The position numbers and the translations under genes were made by a program. Under the pieces are notes generated by a model. It searched no databases. It was not told where the DNA came from and saw only the letters and a program-made list of their open reading frames with translations. A DNA stretch of 64,000 nucleotides from Agapanthus africanus (lineage: Eukaryota > Streptophyta > Magnoliopsida > Asparagales > Amaryllidaceae): positions 137,169,546 through 137,233,545 of the forward strand of contig CM057338.1 in NCBI GenBank assembly GCA_030015575.1, in the 5' to 3' direction. Below are positions 12,098 through 23,527 of this stretch, in pieces. Positions within the stretch are counted from its first letter, which is position 1. Every line of letters begins with the position of its first letter.

Positions 12098-12315
12098 AGG
12101 AACTTACCTCAAGGACAACGGAACGGACAGAGGAATGCTCCTCCAGTAAGGAGGAATGTGCCGAGGCGACAGGCTTTCACAATAACTGTGGAAGAAACTG
12201 AAGCCACTAGCCAAGTCATCACTGGTAACTCTTTTCTTTCAAGATTTCTTTCAATCTTTATACATACCCATATATCTTTTTTTTATACCTAAAACCTATC
12301 CCACATAACTTAGGT

Positions 12316-12585
12316 ATGATATTAGTAGCCACACTTCCTACACTAGCACTCTTCGATACTGGATCATCCCATTACTTTATGTCGCAACGGTTCGTCCAAA
12401 CTCATGCGATTCCAGTCAAACCTCTCGTATCCAGCTGGAATGTCAGTTCAGGGAACGACGTTCTAAAGGCAACAATAGGATATGACCTGTGTCCAGTAGT
12501 TGTCTGCAGCAGAGAATTCTACGCTGACTTCAAGGTGCTGGACATACCGAATTTCGATGTCGTTTTGGGTATGGACTGGCTATGA
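12316..12585 (+). pseudogene. gypsy aspartic protease domain
   Basis: About 90 residues with the active-site region LALFDTGSSHYFMS and the C-terminal [10 protein letters not shown], both hallmarks of plant gypsy retropepsins that process Gag-Pol. It follows the gag fragment and precedes RT in normal order. Confidence 0.85.
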
Positions 12586-13553
12586 ACATTCTATGCTACC
12601 ATTTACTATCGTCAAAGGAGGGTAATGTTCGAAATTCCAGATCATCCAGTCTATTTTTCAAAAGTGGAGACCGTACACTGGAGCCAAGCACATACAAAGC
12701 AAAACCGAAAAAGGCAATGATTGCAGCACTTCAAGCAGAGGAAGGATCGAAGCCAGAAGTAGTTCGAGAGTTCGACGATGTATTTCTTGAAGACATATCA
12801 GGTTTGCCTTCCGATCGAGCTCTTGAATTCATCATTGATTTAGTACCTGGAGCACAACCGGTGATTAAAACTCCGTATCGCTTGAGTCCCGAAGGTTTGA
12901 AAGAGATCCGAACTCAGTTGGACGAATTATTGAAGAAAGGTTGGATTCGTCCCAGCACTTCAAGTTGGGGATCGCCAATTCTGCTTGTGAAGAAGAAGGA
13001 AGGTTCATATCGAATGTGCATTGATTATAAAGCTCTGAACGAAGTAACTATAAATAACAAGTATCCACTTCCGCACATCGACGATCTGTTCGATCAGCTA
13101 AGTGGGTCTTGCGTTTTCTCCAGGTTTGATATTCGTTCGGGTTATCATCAGGTGAAGGTCAAAGAGTCTGATATTCAGAAGACGGCATTCAGGACTCACT
13201 ATGGTCATTATGAGTTTCTTGTGATGCCATTTGGAGGGACCAACGCACTAGCTATATTCATGAACCTAATGAATCAAGTTTTCCGAGAGTACCTAGACAA
13301 GTTTGTTGTCATTTTCATCGACGATATCCTGGTGTATTCTAAGAGTCGGAAAGAACATGCCGAGCACCTACGAATTTTCCTGGAGACTTTACGACAGTAT
13401 CAACTCTATGCCAAGTACAGCAAGTGTGAGTTTTGGCTAGATCAAGTCAGTTTTCTCGGACATATTGTATCGGGCGAAGGAATCTCTGTAGATCCAGCTA
13501 AGGTATCAGCAGTAAGTGAATGGCCGACACCGAAGTCAGTGAAGGACATTTGA
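12582..13553 (+). pseudogene. gypsy reverse transcriptase domain
   Basis: 323 residues. In order: linker with [64 protein letters not shown] (first catalytic Asp), YEFLVMPFG, the catalytic FIDDILVYS, and [15 protein letters not shown]. This is the RVT_1 family as found in Ty3/gypsy elements. It continues toward RNase H downstream. Confidence 0.9.
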
Positions 13554-13652
13554 AGTTTCTTGGGTTTAGCAGGATATTACAAACGGTTTATTGAAGGATT
13601 TTCGAAGATTGCAACACCCCTGACCAAGCTCACACGTAAAGATGAATAATTC

Positions 13653-13793
13653 GTGTGGTCAGAAGCATGTGAACAAGCTTTCATAGAACTCAAGTCAAGA
13701 TTGACATCAACACCTATTCTCGTCATACCGGACCAATCTGGAGGTTTCGAAGTGCATTACGATGCATCCGGTAAGAGATTAGGATGTGTTCTA
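13653..13793 (+). pseudogene. gypsy RNase H, N-terminal fragment
   Basis: The stretch WSEACEQAFIELKSRL and the strand GGFEVHYDASGKRLGCVL match the start of the plant gypsy RNase H domain (first catalytic Asp in YDAS). It is cut at 13793 by the LTR of element G, so only the first part of the domain is present. Confidence 0.85.
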
Positions 13794-14394
13794 TGTTCAC
13801 CGCCGAAAGACGCGACCGGGACGTTAGGACGTCTGGCCTGAATTTTGGGGGCAGATGCTATTTGGATTTATCCATCCACCTCTGCGAAGATGCCAAGTTG
13901 ATTTATGGCACCGTGTATCGGAGGTTTGGACGGATGCAGCCGTTGTAGCAGACTTCGTCAGATTCCCCCTCATTTGCGAAGGTTTTTTTTATTGTGGGGA
14001 CGCTCTTCCCTACAGGCGCAAGCCACTGCAGTTAATTACGTTACCGCATCGCGATAACCACTTTCTCCTGCTCCAGAAGATCACTTCGTGTCGTGTGTGT
14101 TTGTTTTATTTTTGGTTGCCCGTGGATTGTATACGGAGACTAATTTATGTTGTCGCCCCTAGGACGTGGATTAGTCCAAATCCATATATCTTAGATTTGA
14201 GTTTGTTTTATTTATGGATCGTTAATCCAGTTTGAGATTAAGATCAATTTAAATGTCTGTGAGCAGTTAGGGCTCGATTGTTTTTTTTAAGGATACATTA
14301 GTCTAATTTGAGACTAAGATCTACTTATCGGGGTTTTAGGATCATCTTTTTGTTTCGGATCCAACAAGAGAGCATTTGGGCTCTGTTATTTTAG

Positions 14395-14680
14395 TTTAGG
14401 GACGTTTCGGTCCATTTTCGCCATTTTGGAAACGGCGTTTTATTTTGAGGATGTTACGGTCCGTTGATCACCATTTTGGAGGTGAGATTTTAGTTTAAGC
14501 ATGTCTCGGTCCGTTGATCGCCATTTTGGAGGTGAGAGTTTAGTTTAAGAACTTCTCAGTTCGTTGATCGCCATTTTGGAGGCGAAGTTCTAGTTTGAGG
14601 ATATCTCAGTTTGTTGATCACCATTTTGGAGGTGAGATTTTAGTTTAAGGACGTCTCGGTCCGTTGTTCATCTTGCGTGC
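14395..14680. repeat. Tandem subrepeats in the G LTR
   Basis: About six diverged units of 45-50 bp built on AGTTTAAGGACGTCTCGGTC, GTTGATCACC and ATTTTGGAGGTGAG. The same units occur at 10500-10750, at 63850-64000 and, as short runs, at 50105-50224 and 60483-60531 on either side of the copia element. The last two suggest the copia element landed in a further remnant of this repeat. Confidence 0.7.
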
Positions 14681-15129
14681 ACGTGTATTTGTTACGTGGT
14701 GGGATGTACGGCGATGATGTGGGATACACCCATTTTGAGGTGTGGATTGGTTTAAGGTGTACACGTCAGCTTGGGAAGTGCACCCAAAAGCACTTGGTTG
14801 TCGAGACCCGCTACCTCTCTGAAGATGTTGAGGAATTACAATGACATGCATCAGAGGTGTAGAGAGATATACCCTTTGACCAATTCCCGTATTTGAAAGA
14901 AAAAGGAATTAGTGGTAAACCCAGAAATCATTAGTCGTATTTTGAGACTAAGACTTCCTCGGGGGAATGTGGAACGAATATCGTTTTGGGATATCCTCAG
15001 TCGGAAGATCGATAGTCGCATTTAGGACTAAGCTCAGTTTGGGATGTAGTGAACCCAAAGTCTTGGTTGATCTGAATTAGGGACCTAGACAACTTGGGCT
15101 TGGTCCACTCAAATTTCTTTTTATTTAAA

Positions 15130-15600
15130 AAGAAGTGCTAAGCACTTATTTGGGCTCAGTCTTTTTTTTATGCAAAAAATGCTGAGCACTTATGTAAGTT
15201 CCGACGCTCACACATAATCATGCGGGGTTTTCAGTCATGTGGATTTGCCCAATAAGTGTTAAACACTTTACCATTTTTGTCTTTATATGGAGTGCTAAGT
15301 ACTCTTTATGGCACCCACATGCGAAGCACGTAAGGCGCTAGGCGCTGCCTAGTGAGTTTCAAGTACTTTTTATTTTGTGGCACCCACGTGAGGGACACGT
15401 AAGGCGCTGGGCATTGAGCGCTAGACGCCGCTCACTGAATGCTAAGCACTCCTTTATTTTATAGCGCCCACGTGAGAGGCACGTGGGGCGCTGAGAGTCA
15501 GTCACTGAGTGCTAAGCACTCCTTTATTTTGTAGCGCCCACGTGAGAGGCACGTAGGGCGCTGGGCGCTGAGCGCCAGTCACTGAGTGCTAAACACTCTT
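15130..15600. repeat. Palindrome and G-box array in the G LTR
   Basis: Units of roughly 65-75 bp, each with the palindrome GAGTGCTAAGCACTC and an inverted pair of CACGTG-containing arms, such as GCGCCCACGTG then CACGTGGGGCGC. A shorter version lies at 11170-11430. CACGTG is the plant G-box core bound by bZIP and bHLH factors; use here as a promoter element is inference. Confidence 0.65.
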
Positions 15601-15639
15601 TTTTTTTATTTACCTAATTTTCCTAGAAAAGAGTTCTTC

Positions 15640-16980
15640 TTCCTCGAGAACTTAATTCTCTGTTCTTTCTGAAGCTTATGGGGGGTTCCTCCTCTTTAGA
15701 CTTGAAGTCTTGGGTCTTTTATATAGTAGAGGCGAGTTTGTTGGTTAGCTCCGAAGAAATCTCTTATTAAGAGATCCCAAGTGATTTGGGGATTTTACCC
15801 ACTGTTGGATCTTTGATCCAAGGACTTCTGTTTTACAGAAAATATTTTCTTGTTTTTATCAAGATTAAGGAAATATTTACCCATATAGAATTTATTCTAT
15901 AGATCGGTGATTCTTTAATCACCATTGGATTTTTAATCCAATGGTACTCTGTTTTATAGAAGGCAACCTTTCTTGTTTAGAAAGATTTGAGGAATATTTC
16001 CTCTAAACAGAATTTAATTCTGCATCCTGATGATTTATCATCTCCGTTGGATCTTTGATCCAACGGCTCTGTTTAACAGAGAGTAGGATTTAATTCTACT
16101 GGGCGCCGGCGCTCACATGTTGTGCACGTGGGCACTGTTTAAGATTTTTGTGTGCTTTGCACACGGGCGTTGCTCATAAAAGAGTTTTTAACTTTGGTGT
16201 TGGCACCTTCGTGGAAGGTACATGAGGCGCTGCCTCTTGAGTTTTGAAAAGAGTTTTGCTTTTTTATTGGGGGAAACAAATGCCCCCCACCGTTGCGCTC
16301 ACGTGGCTCACACGTGAGTGCAGCGGTGGCATCTTTTCCACCGTTTGATCTTCTTGGAAGTTGAACCGTCTTCCTATGCCTATAAGTAGGGTCTTTGGCC
16401 CTTGAGATGACTGCTGTTCATCTTCCCTAACCTTTTTCTTTCTCTGAGAATTTAATTCTCTTTGCAGAGCTCAGATCTTTGTTCAAAGAAACTCTTTTTA
16501 GAGTCAAAACTCTGTCAAAGTTTTGGTAAAAACCATAACCATGTCCTAATGTTTAAGAAATCTCTTCATGTTTTAGGGTTTTAACCCTTTAACAGAGCTT
16601 TGGTCTTCTTTTGTAATGATTAGATCGTAGATCTTAAAAAATGTTTTAGGGTTTCTTTACCCGTTAATCAGAGCTTTGCTCTTATTTTATAAAAATCTCT
16701 TAGAGTTCTAAGATTTTTCTTACAGATCGTGAAGATCTTAGGATTTAGCTTTGCTTTTGAAGGTTCTGGGATGTTATCCCATTGTTCTACAGAGCTTGGC
16801 TCTAAAAATTTTTGGGGAATTTTATTCCCTTCTTAATTTTCTTGAAAGATTTGAAATCTGTTTGCAGAGCACAGTTCTCGAGAGAGCTTAACTCCCGAGT
16901 CCAATGATGTTTTCTCTTTAAATAAGAATCCTTTTGGATTCTATTCTTAATGAGTGATTGCCCCATCATTGATGGGGCAT
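15640..16980. repeat. Dense chain of short perfect palindromes
   Basis: Back-to-back inverted repeats with arms of 6-11 bp and spacers of 1-5 bp. Those at 15759-16081 include ATCTCTT/AAGAGAT (15759-15775), TTGGATC/GATCCAA (15805-15821), TTCTGT/ACAGAA (15826-15840), ATAGAAT/ATTCTAT (15885-15900), GGTGATT/AATCACC (15906-15923), ACCATTGGATT/AATCCAATGGT (15921-15945), GAGGAA/TTCCTC (15989-16003), CCGTTGGATC/GATCCAACGG (16044-16066) and CTCTGTT/AACAGAG (16067-16081). After a gap the chain resumes at 16446 and ends with GCCCCATCA/TGATGGGGC near 16956-16980. Function unknown. Confidence 0.8.
16300..16388 (+). promoter_or_regulatory. Putative promoter of the antisense PMD gene
   Basis: Two G-box cores CACGTG at 16300-16305 and 16311-16316 lie 65-80 bp upstream of a TATA box TATAAGTA at 16381-16388. 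The arrangement sits just outside the inferred LTR end and points toward the PMD gene. A start site about 30 bp after the TATA box is expected but not seen directly. Confidence 0.5.
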
Positions 16981-17111
16981 TATCTTAATTTTGTGGACCT
17001 CCTTGTCCCTTTCTTTTGAACTGCGGTGCAGCACAATTTTTAAATACCAATAAGTGTTAGAGTCCTGAATATAGTGTCGATAGCTAACCCTTCTCCTTTT
17101 GTGCAGGTATT
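16389..17111 (+). other. 5' untranslated region of the PMD gene
   Basis: No ORF. Low GC with repeated words AGAGCTTTG and GGGTTT and the second part of the palindrome chain. TTTTGTGCAG just before the ATG at 17112 resembles a 3' splice site, so a leader intron is possible. Confidence 0.4.
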
Positions 17112-20100
17112 ATGGCTTTCGATTCCTCCTTTCCTTTCATACATTCAGAGAGTGCTTTTGCCGACGCGCCCGTGGATCAGGAAGTCTTCGCGCTTATTAA
17201 GGATCATAACCCAGAGTAAAAATCTCTTCACCTGTGGGGGTCATGGTATAGTCAAATTATCCAGGGTCGGTGCAGTTTTTCTTGTGCAGCGCCTTCGGAG
17301 CCGATCCCAGCTATTCATTATGCTGACCCGCCTCAAGTGACTTATGCCGATCCGCCTCAAGTGACTTATGCCGTAGAGGAGGTCAACTGGACCTCGAAAG
17401 GTCGTCTTCAGCCTTCCATGGCATCGATACCCGTACAGCCACTGAGATGGCCTTGGACATTTTGGGGCGACGCATATGCCAAGGTGAGTCGCGCCCTTGG
17501 GGGGAAGTTTATATGATAGGATTGACTCCTCGTCATTCGGCCGGCTACCTATAGTGGGCTCGGTATATCGTGTAAGCCAAGAAGTCGCTGTTGTTGAAGC
17601 TTGGGCTATATCCCGCAATCTACGCGTCCCTTTTTCACTATCCCGCGCCTTATGTATGGTGAGTCAAGGCTTTTCTAGAACAATGGAACATCCCGACCCA
17701 CACATTTCTTTTATCTGATCGGGAGGTCTCGATTTCCTTAGAGGAGTTTGCGGAGATTTCCGGCTTACCCGTCAGAGGGGAATATTATAAGGAGATACTT
17801 CCTCCAGCTGAGTATATCTTTGCCACAAAATTAGTGGTGATGGGCCTCACTCCAGAGAATGCCGTTCAACACCGGTTCCCGAGCCTAATCAAGATGTTGA
17901 ACATGTACGAGAGTTTGTTCTTGGAGTCTGGAGGGCATGGAGTTGGCTTCGCAGATTTCTTCGCCCGATTTCTTCGCCCAGAAGTCTTGTCGAAACAAGC
18001 TGCGAAATTCGCTAAACTTGACGACCCGTTCGGGTTTGATTTGGATAACTTGCCGACGGCGGAGGCGGATTTAAAGAATTTCTTCATTCCAGACACTATG
18101 GTCGTCCCTTTTGCAGAGATCGCTGCCTCAGACGTTGACGAAGAGATGTTCTTTCTGAGGTTCATTGGCCTGTGGTTTAGTTGGTTTGCGCTTCCGAAGC
18201 ACCCCCGCTATATGAAGCCGTCTATCTTTTATCCGGCCCATTGCATTGTCGCGGGGACACATATGGCCATTGGGATCGCGGGGCTGGCTCGTCTATATCA
18301 TGGCTTGAGCTTAGCGGCCGACACTACTCAGCCGGGGGTAAAACCCGTGTATCTCCCATTGCACTACTTCATGTCATGGATTGAGATGCACGTGCTGGGT
18401 GCCTTCGGTGTTCACAAACAACCCCGCTTCTATGAAAGCTACAACTTCCCCCGAGTCATGTATCTGGTTGACGCTTCTGCGTCAGACCCGTCACAGCGAG
18501 AGGCTCGGCGACTGCTCCTTCGCCCACGCATGGTTGGGGACAGTATGACCTTTGTCGATAGAGTCTTGACTATCGGCAAAGAATCTACTAAGGTGGTGCA
18601 ACCGTTGCATGACGGTTTCAAAGACGGGGCTTCCACGTTGAGGGCTCAGGAGGCTATGCACCTGTATTCTATCAGGCCGGGCTTTCTAGTATTTAGACAG
18701 AACGCCTCGGTACTATTTATGAGGTACAACCCGTACCGCTTAGCTCAACAGTCGGGCTATAATCAGGGCATCCATCTTGAGGCGTTCTTGGTCGAACCGG
18801 TTGTTACGGAGGAGGGTATTCGCAGTGCAACGCATCATTTTATGTGATTAAATATGGGGTCCCATTTCCTTGTCATCGAACCGAGCTATGTGCCGAAAGC
18901 TTCGAATGCTTACGTGGTGTGGTACCAGCATGCGACCGGTGCTGTTGTTAGGGAGGAGAGGCAGCTGCTACTCGACCATAAAGATGTCATCCCAATCGGT
19001 AATCCAGCGGCCCCTTTGAAGCGACGAGCAGCCGTTCGCCTTTCTTTAAGAGAAATCACTATGGCTATAATCCTACGAGCTTTTCCTGATAAACTTTGTC
19101 CGGATGTTCCTGCGACTGTGGTAGTCGTGGTGTCCTCGGAATCGGGCATTGGTTTGGAGATCGGGACCCGCCGTCCGAAGATGCCTGTCAAGCAAAAGCT
19201 TTTACCGTCGGCTGTTGGTGTCCGTTCGCAGAAGAAGAAGAAATCTCTTTTCTCTGCTGATGTGGTATTCGTCCAGGAGCCCCATGCTCCCTATAGTGAG
19301 GGCTTGTGCGAATATGGCACCAATGAGGCTTTGTTTGACACGCCTGCAGCCGATACTGATCTTCAGGCTGCCATCGCAGCTTCCAAGCGACTGGCCCGTG
19401 AGGAAGCAGCGTTGGTCTCTATTGCGGAGTTGGGTATACTTCATTTACATTCTTCTGCACCTATCCCTTCTCCCCTTATTATGCTTTTATTAATGCTCTC
19501 TTCCTCAACAAGTATTTCTGCTGAAGAGGCTCTCGCGGCTTCCCTCAAGACATTCGAGGAGGAAGAGAGGCTTCGCACTTCTTTGAGCCTCGGTATAATT
19601 CGTTTCATTACACCTTTATTCTTTTTATTCATGATCTGACCCTTTTCTCCACCTTATTGCAGGAACTACCAAAACCCAAGTTGTTTCAAGTGTAGCGTCA
19701 ATCCTAAACGGTGATGCAGCAAAGCTTCCAGAGCCACCAATCACGGCCGCGGCCCTCCCAAGGCCACCACAGGAGGCGTTGTTGAAGCAGCCGATGATGG
19801 ATGCCATAGCGGATCCGGAGGCTGAACTCGATTTGGATGAAGACGTCCCCCTGTTGGAAGTGTTAAGGAGGTCGGTTCACATAGTCTAGGCCGATAGGAA
19901 GCATGGAAAGCGCGCCGTGAGGGAACGCGAAAATGTCTTACCCGTGGGTGCAGGTTCGAGCAATGTCCCATCTTCTAACATTCTCCTGGTGGACGCTCCT
20001 TCCGCTCTGTCTACCGCCCATAGACAGCTTGCGCATGCAGCTCGGGAGGAAACTGAACAGCTACTTCAAGGTAAAATAACGCTCAGTCCCTTATTAGAAC

Positions 20101-21157
20101 TTAGTCCTCGATTCATGACATATGCATTTTCTTTTAAGCAGGGCCGAGTCCTGACGGTGGCATGGCAGGTGAGACGCGGATGATTACAGAGCCCGAAGTG
20201 GCCACTCTTTCTTGGGAATCAGGACTGTCCAGACTGCTGCTCTTTCTCCTTATAGCTCCTTCGTATCGGCGGGTGTTGCAAGAATTACGACGTCCCTTGT
20301 CGAGTCAGGGGATGAAGTTATGGGTGCGGAATCTACTCCTCCGAGGGAAAAAAAGGAAGCCGTTACACTTGGTAACGCTTTCGGCACGGTTTCAGTCTCT
20401 GACCTATCAGGTAGTCTTTAGGTTATTATCTTTGAGTTTTTAATCCTATTAAGCCCTTCTAATGATATTTTGTTTGTCTTGAGTATAGGCGCGGTAAACC
20501 CTGAAGCTATGCCGGCTGAAGAATTATCGTCGGCCGCTACTTTGACGGTCACGGTTCCTTCACTTTGTTCAGTGCCTCCTCAAATTTTGGAAGGTAAGGG
20601 TTTCTCACTTAGTTACTTTACTGTGGATACAATTCTCTTTGCATTGACTATATATTGTCGCGACTCTGCAGGAGTACTTTTCGACCACTTATACCAGGTG
20701 CTAAACCCGCATTTTTCCTTTCAATCGGAAGACGTTCAACCTTCCAGCATTGGTCAGTATATTCTTCACCCAGTGTTTCTCCATTTTATGAGTAGACTTC
20801 TTATTTCTAAGCCTTCCTTATATTGACCATAGCATCACGGCTCAGAGGAGCAAGCGAAAGAATAGCCACGCCTCCGGTGCTTGCCACATTCAACAACTGG
20901 TACGGTAGATCTCGTCCGTTAGGTGTCTTCTTTCAAGTTGAAATCTGACTGTGATTTATTTTGCCGTGATTACACCGACTTCGGCTCCTTTTAAGTCCCG
21001 CATTCCTATGCCCACGGGGCCCTTCGCTAAACGTCCATCTTCCAAGGGCGCAATGAATAGCCGGCGAACGTTAAGCGAGTTTATTGAAAATCTCGACGCC
21101 GAGGCCCTCACCTCTGCTACAGATTTTGCCGACGAAGACAATCCAATGTTGGAGACG
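17112..21157 (+). pseudogene. Plant mobile domain (PMD) gene, 5' part, antisense within G
   Basis: Starts MAFDSSFPFIHSESAFADAP at 17112. Further on, THTFLLSDREVSISLEEF and ISGLPVRG (17690-17800) match the start of the PMD (aminotransferase-like plant mobile domain, PF10536). The long open stretch 17834-18847 continues the domain, with FYPAHCIVAGTHMAIGIAGL, ARLYHGLSLAAD and LPLHYFMSWIEMHVLG. After it come Lys-rich and Ala/Glu-rich segments. Six GT-AG introns of 70-80 bp can be drawn at about 19434-19512, 19593-19662, 20071-20141, 20411-20488, 20594-20671 and 20753-20832. PMD proteins in plants (MAIN, MAIL1) act in silencing and genome stability, and related copies occur in transposable elements. 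The gene is carried by element G, is disrupted by element C at 21157, and has further breaks. Confidence 0.7.
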
Positions 21158-22930
21158 TGATCAGTCGAAAATATTGATTTTTAACACATCAATTTCCCTA
21201 CTCTTTGTTATGATCTAAAGGTGTTTGGTATAAATATAGCACGTATTAGCAATTCGTCTGCAAAATATCAAATAACATGTGTTATACATTATAACAGGTA
21301 TTTTGAGGGAAATTGAGTGTTTATTACTACACGAATGATTTTGTATATCTCAACACTGTTTATCAAGATTGTGTGCAGAAAATCCTTCAGGTTAAAGAGT
21401 CGGAATCACAAAAGTGCCGACAAAATGCAGCAAGTCCAAGACTTGAGATCTGGCAGCAAATAAGAAAGAAATATAATATTCCAGGCATCAGAAAAGTACC
21501 CAAAAGATAACAGAAAACACCCCTGAAGATTGAAGGCAGCGAGCCCACTATATGGCCACGGATCCGCGGCCGAGTTGGCCAATCCGCCGCGGATCCGCGG
21601 CGTACTTGACACGTCATCCACCCAAAATTCTCCAGAAGCTTTTTCTCAACAACCTCACTTCCAGAAGACTCTCTTAATTAGCACGTGGTTTCTTTTAGAA
21701 GGCTCTGCATAACAAACTTCTTCTAGAAGGCTCCTTGTAACAACCTCATTCTAGAATATTCCCTCTAACAAACTTCTTCTAGAAGGCTCTCTCTAACAAC
21801 CTAGCTTTGGAGGGAAAATTCAAATGAGTGGTTATAAAAAGGGATCTAGATCTAGAAATTTGGGGGTTGTTAGTTGTTGATTGTTGAATATTGAGCCAAA
21901 TTTACATAAGTTGAGTGACACAACTTGTGATCCAAAACCTTAGCCCTAAATCCAATCCAAAGCCAAATCAAGATCCATCGAGAAGCGAATCAAGCAAGCC
22001 TTCAACGATCCTTTGAAGCAACACCGACCTTCATCCGAGCAAGAGATCCACGACGATCCGCGACTCAAGAAGATCGATGCGAAGCTAATTTCGGCGGATC
22101 TAGTTACCTCCTCAAATCTTGTAGCCTCGAGTTGAGTGAATTGTACCTAATCGTCGATTAATAAAGGTGAATATTGTAAATCTTGCTTTTCTTTACATTC
22201 TTGCATTATGAAAAGTTATCGATTTTTTATTCTTTCCCTTTTCATGATGTTTGAGTGAAATCTCCGCTTGTAGCGGAATCAAGAGCATAGGTAGATGATG
22301 TTGATGAAATTCTTAAACAATTCTTAAGTTTTATGAGTTTTGTAAACTTTAGGAAATCGAATCATCGAAAACCTAATTTGAGCGAGATCGATTTCTTCGC
22401 TCCAAATTAGAGATCAACGATTGGTGATTTTATTTGCTAGAGGCTAGAATTTGAATGACAATCAATGAAAGGATAAGAGATGATGATGGAGAAACCCTAG
22501 TTTCTTCGATAGATCCCTAAACCTCATTGATCGTCATCGATCTAGCAACAAATCTTCAATAGATAAGAATTAGTAATCATTAGTATTCATTATCACTATC
22601 AATTGGATCGATTCCAACAAGCTACTCTTCAAATCTTGATAATTCAATTGGTTTAGGACATTTCTTGATTCTTGATTCTAGATCTTTATTTTCTTTAAGT
22701 TTCTTGAAATGAAAACTCACAAATCTTGAATCAATTTTCGTGCATTTTCTTTTATCCTTTAATTTTCAACTCAACTAAAACGATAACGAACAAATCACAC
22801 TTTCTCAGTGGACGATCCGCATTCACCGACGAACCTACAATAGATACCATCAATTGATTGCGGTATAAATTTCTTTGGTTGTGATCTTTTACACATTTTC
22901 AAAACACGACATGGAAGACGATTTCAATCA
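21158..22930 (+). repeat. 5' LTR of element C
   Basis: Starts TGATCAGTCG, ends TTTCAATCA. Contains a GC palindrome pair at 21556-21600 (CCACGGATCCGCGG and CCGCGGATCCGCGG), a run of units around CTTCTAGAAGGCTC (21650-21800) and TATAAAA at 21833-21839. The start resembles the E LTR, so C and E are related. Confidence 0.9.
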
Positions 22931-22932
22931 AA

Positions 22933-22950
22933 TGGCGCCGTTGCCGGGGA
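22933..22950 (+). other. PBS of element C (tRNA-Asp)
   Basis: TGGCGCCGTTGCCGGGGA, two bases after the LTR; an exact complement to the plant tRNA-Asp 3' end as used by Athila/Tat-type elements. Confidence 0.9.
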
Positions 22951-23527
22951 TAGTGCGCTAATTTGTTCGTTTTTGTTATTTGAGTTGAAAATTTATTATT
23001 CCATCAGAATTTTTAGATCTAAATCGCATCATGTGCTTAACGATTTATTGTGAATTTTGCGAGAGAATCTGGAATTATTTTACTGAGGAAATCAAGATTC
23101 AGAAAAGATCTACAGAATCCAGAGAAGCACAGGAAGTTGCAGAAAAATTTTGAAACCCTAACTCCATCATCAGACCGTGGATCCGCGGCGAGTGGTGTGT
23201 TTTTGCGGCGGTTCCGCCGCCGTTTAGGCGTTTCAGAGATTCAAGTTTCTGTGGTATAATCTCTGTTCTTTGTTCTTCTTTTTGATCTTCTCCAACAACC
23301 ATTCTCCGCAGGATTCTTTGCAAAATTCGCAGCGTCGCTAAAAGAAAAATTTGTTGCGTGATTTGATCATTGGTTTTGTGCATATTTTAATACGGAAATT
23401 AAGGGGTAAAGACCAAATTCAGATTAGGTGGGATTTCATTACCCTTCCAAAGCCCCAAAAATCACAAACTTGCATCCGCATCACCCTCATTAACTAAAAA
23501 TTATCTAGACAAGACTCTAAGGACCGT
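22951..23527 (+). other. Leader of element C, first part
   Basis: No ORF supported. Contains the GC pair CCGTGGATCCGCGG (23175-23188) and GCGGCGGTTCCGCCGC (23205-23220), and a conserved segment with CAGATTAGGTGGG and TTCATTACCC (near 23415-23450). The leader continues after element D at 30198. Confidence 0.7.

Larger units (their letters stand above)
11437..13793 (+). mobile_element. Ty3/gypsy gag-protease-RT-RNase H fragment
   Basis: Plus-strand coding sequence from the middle of gag to the middle of RNase H, lying between two G-family LTRs. The domain order and the motifs [37 protein letters not shown] and FIDDILVYS are those of chromovirus-like gypsy elements. Both ends are cut: the left where the 9950 LTR stops, the right exactly at the TG that starts the 13794 LTR. 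The right junction indicates that G inserted into this older element. Integrase and LTRs of its own are not seen. It is broken in several places. Confidence 0.85.
13794..16278 (-). repeat. 3' LTR of element G
   Basis: On the plus strand it starts TGTTCACCGCCGAAAG and is taken to end GGGGGAAACA at 16278, giving the inverted ends TGTT and AACA. The start is supported by identity with the LTRs at 9950 and 63261 and by the PBS next to those. The end is supported only by the inverted terminus and by the purine tract GTGGGGGGCATT on the minus strand just beyond it, because the 5' LTR is cut by the window. Confidence 0.6.

Noticed and set aside
16027-16033. CTGATGA resembling a hammerhead ribozyme core
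   Set aside because: No GAAAC partner and stem arrangement was found nearby; it is part of the palindrome GATGAT/ATCATC. Retrozyme-like structure not supported.
20951-21160. Separate small gene upstream of element C
   Set aside because: Better explained as an exon of the PMD gene interrupted by C.
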